Shown: positions 40,640 through 44,676 of the stretch, piece after piece
Layout: each line of letters starts with the position of its first letter
How positions within the stretch are numbered: position 1 is the stretch's first letter
Origin: SIG480 sp045595365
Lineage (GTDB): Bacteria > Bacillota > Clostridia > Oscillospirales > JAAYXM01
Assembly: GCA_045595365.1 (NCBI GenBank)
Contig: JAZOAI010000015.1
Coordinates: 1 to 44,676 of the forward strand
Length of the DNA stretch: 44,676 bases
Direction of reading: 5' to 3'
Position numbers and translations under genes: made by a program
The notes under the pieces: model-generated
Databases searched by the model: none
Told to the model about the DNA's origin: nothing
The model's input: only the letters and a program-made list of their open reading frames with translations

Positions 40640-40897
40640 TCAATACTGTCACACAGAGTGTCGGTTATGCCGCAAAGGGCTTTTTTCCCAAGGCATAGCC
40701 GGTGGAAAGGGAATGAGGTGAGAATCCTCTGCGATACCTGTCGGTGTGTGCATCGAAGTTTTTATATCCGTTATCGAAAGATAGTCATTGGGAAACTGAG
40801 AAGGCAGGATATAAAAATGTTGGCATATTGTCTATATGGTGCGAGTCACAAGACCTGCTTTGATGTTATTCCGCACGTGTAGCTTTGCACAGGAATA
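40640..40897 (+). ncRNA. Cobalamin (B12) riboswitch
   Basis: The leader has the B12-box sequence GAGTCACAAGACCTGC (40843-40858), the upstream GGGAATGAGGTGAGAATCCTCTGC segment and the TCATTGGGAAACTGAGAAGG core that correspond to the conserved parts of the class. A TATTCC/GGAATA hairpin (40867-40897) after the box is suited to form the kissing-loop partner. Adenosylcobalamin or a relative would bind and stop expression of the downstream ECF transporter genes. Boundaries are approximate. A separate attenuator hairpin follows before the first gene. Confidence 0.92.
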
Positions 40898-40986
40898 GCG
40901 TTTTCAGATTGAGGTGCTGAAATGTATGTTTCAGGGCTTTGTTTCATATTCTCATCTGAATTGTGATTCATCACAGAAAAACTCAG

Positions 40987-41028
40987 CTGTGGTAATTTTT
41001 TCGAAAGAAGAATTGCCACAGTTTTTTA
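40987..41028 (+). terminator. Attenuator of the cobalamin riboswitch
   Basis: A stem of about 15 bp (40987-41002 with 41007-41021, with wobbles and a GAAA loop) is followed by six T residues, 25 bp before the ecfT start. This is the expected OFF terminator of a transcriptional riboswitch. Confidence 0.82.
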
Positions 41029-41052
41029 TTTTGCGAAACGGAAGTTGATAAT

Positions 41053-41940
41053 ATGAATGAGTTCAAAGCATACCACCCCATTGTAAACCTGATATACTTT
41101 ATATTTGTGATTGGCTTTTCCTGCTTTCTTATGCATCCCGTAAGCCTTCTCACATCCCTCGTATGCGCCTTTACATACTCGGTTATGCTGAAAGGAAAAA
41201 GAGCTATAAAAACAAACCTTTTGTATATGCTGCCGATGGTATTTCTGATGGCGCTTATCAATCCGGCGTTCAATCACGAAGGGGCGACAATAATCGGATA
41301 TCTGCCGAGCGGAAACCCTCTGACCTTGGAATCCGTTATATACGGGCCTGCGGCAGCGATAATGATTATCTCGGTCATCTGCTGGTTTTCCTGCTGGAAT
41401 GAGGTTATGACGAGCGACAAGTTCATTTATCTTTTTGGAAAAATCATCCCCACACTTTCGCTTATTCTCTCAATGACCTTCCGCTTTGTTCCGAGATATC
41501 TTTCCCAGCTTAAGGTTGTCGCGAATGCCCAGAAGTGCATGGGGAGAGATATTTCTGGCGGCGGCATAATCAAAAGAGCGAAGCGCGGCCTGTCAATTCT
41601 ATCGATTATGACGACCTGGGCCTTTGAAAATGCAATAGAAACTGCCGACAGTATGAAGTCGCGCGGGTATGGGCATCCCGGCAGAACGTCATTTTCAATT
41701 TTCATCTTTGACAAGAGAGATAAAAAAGCGCTTTTCTCTATCATTTTTTTAGGTGTGTTTACTCTTGTCGGTGTCTTGTCCGGCAAGATGACCTTCGGAT
41801 ACTTTCCTGTGATAAAATCTGCGGAAGCTTCCCTTTGGGGGATTAGCTGTTTTGTTGCATATGCGATGCTTTGTATATACCCGATAATAACAGAAGGAAT
41901 TGAGGCGATGAAATGGAAAGCTTTAAAATCGAAAACCTGA
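41053..41940 (+). CDS. ecfT: ECF transporter transmembrane subunit T
   Basis: A 295-residue membrane scaffold that links the ATPases to the substrate-binding S component of an energy-coupling factor transporter. About six hydrophobic segments are seen, with the coupling-helix region carrying the ADSMKSRGYG signature (about 197-206) and the RFVPRYLSQLKVVANAQ segment. GGAAG is 8 nt before ATG. The following gene overlaps by 28 nt. The B12 riboswitch upstream indicates that the cargo is cobalamin or a precursor. Confidence 0.92.
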   Translation: MNEFKAYHPIVNLIYFIFVIGFSCFLMHPVSLLTSLVCAFTYSVMLKGKRAIKTNLLYMLPMVFLMALINPAFNHEGATIIGYLPSGNPLTLESVIYGPAAAIMIISVICWFSCWNEVMTSDKFIYLFGKIIPTLSLILSMTFRFVPRYLSQLKVVANAQKCMGRDISGGGIIKRAKRGLSILSIMTTWAFENAIETADSMKSRGYGHPGRTSFSIFIFDKRDKKALFSIIFLGVFTLVGVLSGKMTFGYFPVIKSAEASLWGISCFVAYAMLCIYPIITEGIEAMKWKALKSKT

Positions 41941-44372
41941 GTTTTAAATACCCAACCCGCGAAAGCCGGGCGCTTGACAATATAAGCCTTACCGTAAACT
42001 CGGGCGAGTTTATTGTCCTCTGCGGAAAATCAGGGTGCGGGAAGACAACACTCCTGCGGCTTTTGAAATCATCGCTCTCACCTCACGGAACATTGGGCGG
42101 AAAAATATATTTCGGTAGCAAGGAGTTGTCGGAGATTGATTCAAAGGAACAAGCCGCCAAAATCGGCTTTGTTATGCAGAACCCCGATAATCAGATTGTG
42201 ACGGACAAGGTGTGGCACGAGCTTGCCTTCGGGCTTGAGAGTCTGGGGATTTCAACCCCCGAAATCAGAGCGCGAGTTGCGGAAATGGCATCTTTTTTTG
42301 GAATCGAGGCCTGGTTCCATAAAAACGTTTCCGAGCTGTCCGGCGGGCAGAAGCAGCTTTTAAACCTCGCTTCGGTCATGGTGATGCAGCCCGATATTCT
42401 TATCCTCGATGAGCCGACAAGCCAGCTTGACCCCATTGCCGCGCAGGAGTTTTTAAAAACCCTCGAAAAAATCAATCGCGAGCTTGGAACTACGGTGATT
42501 CTCTCAGAGCATCGCTTAGAAGATGCAATCCCGATTTCCGACAGGATTGTTGTTATGGATAGCGGAAGAATTATTGCCTCCGGAACACCAAAAGAAGTCG
42601 GGGCGACGTTGAAAGAACAAAATCACGATATGTATTTATCTCTTCCCACCCCTATGCGAGTTTACGGCGCAGTGGAGACCGGTTCAGCTTTCCCCGTTAC
42701 CGTTCGTGACGGAAGATGCTGGCTTGAAGCTTATTCAGAAGCTCATATCCTCGATAAAACTGCTATACCGGCATCAGATACGACCCCCTGTGGCGAGGCC
42801 GTAATTAAAATCCGCGATGCTCACTTTAAGTATGAAAAGAACGCCCCCGATGTTATAAAAGGGTTGAATGCTGAGATTTTAAAGGGCGAATTCTTCGCAA
42901 TTATGGGGGGCAACGGAGCCGGAAAAACGACTGCGCTCTCTCTCATTTCAGGAATTAATACCCCATATCGCGGTGAGCTTCTCATAAACGGCGAAAACAT
43001 ATCAAAGATAAAAAATTTATACAACGGAACCTTAAGCGTTCTTCCGCAAGACCCCCGGGCCGTTTTCGTGAAAAATACGGTTTTTCTCGACCTGCTCGAA
43101 GCTCTCGATGAAACTTCTCTCTCAGAAGAAGAAAAAGAGCTTCGGATTAAAAACATATCCTCGATCTGTCGCATAGGCGATTTATTGAATTTTCATCCAT
43201 ACGATTTGTCGGGCGGCGAGATGCAGCGCGCGGCGCTTGCGAAGGTTCTTCTCACATCGCCGAAGATTCTCCTGCTTGACGAGCCCACGAAGGGGCTTGA
43301 CGCTCACTTTAAACAGATTTTCGCAGAGATAATCAGCGATTTGAAAACAAGCGGCGTAACCGTCGTTATGGTATCGCACGACATAGAATTCTGCGCGGAA
43401 TACGCAGACCGCTGTGCCCTCTTTTTTGACGGTAATTTTACATCTGTCGGCACTCCGCGAGAGTTCTTTGCAGGAAAAAGCTTTTACACCACTTCGGCAA
43501 ACCGAATGGCAAGAGTTCGCCTTCCCTGTGCTATTCTTGCAGAGGATATTATCCTTGCCTGCGGCGGGAAAGTAAACGTGCGAGAGCGCGAAAGAGCGCC
43601 TGCAGTTGTTTTTCAGAGAGAGAAAAAGAACAGAGAAAAGCAAGAAGGGCTTCCGAAAACAAAAACAAAGAGCAAATTAAGCAAGAGAACAGTTGTTGCC
43701 ACACTTCTCATTCTCCTTGCGATACCGCTGACAATTTATGCGGGGTTCAGTTTTTTAGACGACAGAAAATATTATTTCACAAGCCTTCTCATTATTCTCG
43801 AAACGATGATTCCGTTTTGTATGGTGTTTGAATCTAAAAAACCTCAGGCGAGAGAGCTTGTAATCATAAGCGTTTTGTGTGCCCTTGCAGTGGCCGGGCG
43901 CGCCGCATTCTTTATGCTCCCGCAGTTTAAGCCCGTGGTCGCACTTGTGATAATCGCAGGGATCAGCTTTGGCGCTGAAACAGGGTTCTTGGTCGGCGCC
44001 GTGACGGGGTTTGTTTCAAACTTCTTTTTCGGACAGGGGCCGTGGACACCGTGGCAAATGTTTGCATTCGGAATAATCGGATTCGTTGCGGGGATTCTCT
44101 TCAGGAAAGGAATTTTGAAAAGAAAAAAGTCCGCTCTCTGCATTTTCGGGGCAATCTCGACGTTCATCGTTTACGGCGGTATTATGAATTTTTCAAACGT
44201 TATTATTTCTCAGTCTGCCCCAACGGGAGAGATGTTCCTCGCAGCATATCTCTCGGGAGTGCCCTTTGACCTTGTTCACGCATTTTCAACCGCTTTCTTC
44301 CTCTTCATTCTCTCAAAACCCATGATAGAAAAGCTTCAGAGAGTTAAAACCAAATACGGCCTGATTGAGTAA
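41913..44372 (+). CDS. ECF transporter fusion: two ATPase domains plus S component (cobalamin type)
   Basis: A single 819-residue chain. ATPase 1 has Walker A GKSGCGKTT (38-46), LSGGQKQLL (142-150) and ILILDEPTS. ATPase 2 has GGNGAGKTT (332-340), LSGGEMQRA (432-440) and ILLLDEPTK. A Lys/Arg-rich linker (about 556-592) leads to a membrane part (about 594-805) of six or more segments. It ends in an S-component-like domain with VTGFVSNFFFGQGPWTPWQMFAFG (696-719), typical of a vitamin-binding subunit of the CbrT-like group. Cobalamin is the likely substrate from the riboswitch. GAGG is 7 nt before ATG, overlapping ecfT. Normally A1, A2 and S are separate proteins. Confidence 0.9.
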   Translation: MESFKIENLSFKYPTRESRALDNISLTVNSGEFIVLCGKSGCGKTTLLRLLKSSLSPHGTLGGKIYFGSKELSEIDSKEQAAKIGFVMQNPDNQIVTDKVWHELAFGLESLGISTPEIRARVAEMASFFGIEAWFHKNVSELSGGQKQLLNLASVMVMQPDILILDEPTSQLDPIAAQEFLKTLEKINRELGTTVILSEHRLEDAIPISDRIVVMDSGRIIASGTPKEVGATLKEQNHDMYLSLPTPMRVYGAVETGSAFPVTVRDGRCWLEAYSEAHILDKTAIPASDTTPCGEAVIKIRDAHFKYEKNAPDVIKGLNAEILKGEFFAIMGGNGAGKTTALSLISGINTPYRGELLINGENISKIKNLYNGTLSVLPQDPRAVFVKNTVFLDLLEALDETSLSEEEKELRIKNISSICRIGDLLNFHPYDLSGGEMQRAALAKVLLTSPKILLLDEPTKGLDAHFKQIFAEIISDLKTSGVTVVMVSHDIEFCAEYADRCALFFDGNFTSVGTPREFFAGKSFYTTSANRMARVRLPCAILAEDIILACGGKVNVRERERAPAVVFQREKKNREKQEGLPKTKTKSKLSKRTVVATLLILLAIPLTIYAGFSFLDDRKYYFTSLLIILETMIPFCMVFESKKPQARELVIISVLCALAVAGRAAFFMLPQFKPVVALVIIAGISFGAETGFLVGAVTGFVSNFFFGQGPWTPWQMFAFGIIGFVAGILFRKGILKRKKSALCIFGAISTFIVYGGIMNFSNVIISQSAPTGEMFLAAYLSGVPFDLVHAFSTAFFLFILSKPMIEKLQRVKTKYGLIE

Positions 44373-44676
44373 AAAAGGGGAACTCATAAGAGGTGTGGTC
44401 TTAAGGACACACATTAAGCCTTCCCCTTGAGGAGGAAATGTTGAGCAAGGCGAGATTGTGGGCGTAGGGGACATTCACGAATGTCCCGCGGGCGATTCTT
44501 GAATCGCCCCCACATTGCCCCGAAAAGATTTTGTAGACTTGATTCTTGAGTAGGTCTTGCCCTGCCGGGCGGGCCTACTTTTGATTGCAAAAGTAGCAAA
44601 ACGGGGGAGAACTCACGCCTCGCTCCCGCGAGGCTAGGAAACCTCCCCTTTCTCGCTGCGGCTCGGTCACGGTTTG
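44373..44676. repeat. Mosaic intergenic palindromic repeat, right copy, running to the window edge
   Basis: No gene is supported in these 304 bases. The 50-bp double hairpin at 44464-44513 matches the unit at 4473-4522 (47 of 50 identical). It is preceded by a CCTTCCCCTTGAGGAGG module (from about 44421) related to the left copy. Further right are small hairpins: GCAAAAGTAG-type and GCCTCGC/GCGAGGC (about 44616-44634). The short open frame on the minus strand here is repeat translation. Confidence 0.75.

Noticed and set aside
44414..44599. 61-residue minus-strand open frame at the right edge
   Set aside because: It lies entirely in palindromic repeat sequence, has no convincing ribosome-binding site and no recognisable domain.

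Overview
This 44.7 kb window looks like chromosome of an anaerobic, endospore-forming Clostridia member, probably a gut-associated Oscillospirales-like or related lineage. The placement is inferred from gene content: spoIID, spmA/spmB, an AbrB-type regulator with a zinc ribbon, a YtvI-type protein and a DUF3794/LysM protein all point to sporulation. HPr kinase, pyruvate formate-lyase, ECF transporters and strong AGGAGG ribosome-binding sites fit a low-oxygen Firmicute. There is no prophage, CRISPR array or plasmid module. The accessory parts are a REP-associated transposase fragment at the left edge, a repeat element attached to a tRNA-Thr gene, and palindromic intergenic repeats near both ends.

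Layout. Positions 1-3600 hold the transposase tail and, on the minus strand, PRPP synthetase, KDG kinase and a D-2-hydroxyacid dehydrogenase. Positions 3800-4590 hold tRNA-Thr(CGT), a hairpin-rich repeat that copies the tRNA 3' end, a PspC protein and a palindromic repeat. Positions 4590-8080 (minus) hold nicotinate phosphoribosyltransferase and a uronate unit (kduI, a KduD/IdnO-type dehydrogenase) headed by a decayed gene. Positions 8185-11244 are three tandem, translationally coupled M42 aminopeptidases, followed by spoIID (minus). Positions 12419-23801 (mostly plus) run through citrate synthase, a membrane protein, abrB (minus), spmAB, hprK, glucokinase, a UvrD/PcrA helicase, and pyruvate formate-lyase with its activase. 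The formate-lyase is encoded as two polypeptides, with the glycyl-radical domain on its own 80-residue gene. Positions 23847-31000 hold an SLC13/ArsB-type permease and mgtE (minus), yitT, an orphan ABC ATPase, comEB, a 49-residue membrane peptide, nth and gph. Positions 30646-40560 hold yibE/F and a pterin-dependent methyltransferase (minus), a PTS_EIIC_2 permease, the DUF3794/LysM gene, thiamine pyrophosphokinase, the pheB-hom-lysC unit (minus) and ytvI. The right end is a cobalamin riboswitch controlling an ECF transporter whose two ATPases and substrate-binding subunit are fused in one chain.

Metabolic picture (inferred): unsaturated uronates pass through KduI, the dehydrogenase and KDG kinase toward pyruvate; glucose enters through glucokinase under HPr-kinase control; pyruvate is cleaved to formate and acetyl-CoA by the split formate-lyase. 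PRPP synthetase can supply the nicotinate salvage enzyme, and pheB-hom-lysC feeds threonine and methionine synthesis. The B12-regulated ECF transporter could supply corrinoid for methyl-transfer enzymes such as the DHPS-fold methyltransferase.

Most interesting signals: the split pyruvate formate-lyase; the ~190-nt mgtE leader with mutually exclusive pairings, one of which covers the ribosome-binding site; the tRNA-tail repeat; the remnant gene ahead of kduI; the triple M42 array; and the ATPase-ATPase-S-component fusion behind a B12 riboswitch. Several start codons were moved inward from the longest open frame, using ribosome-binding sites, promoters and family length.
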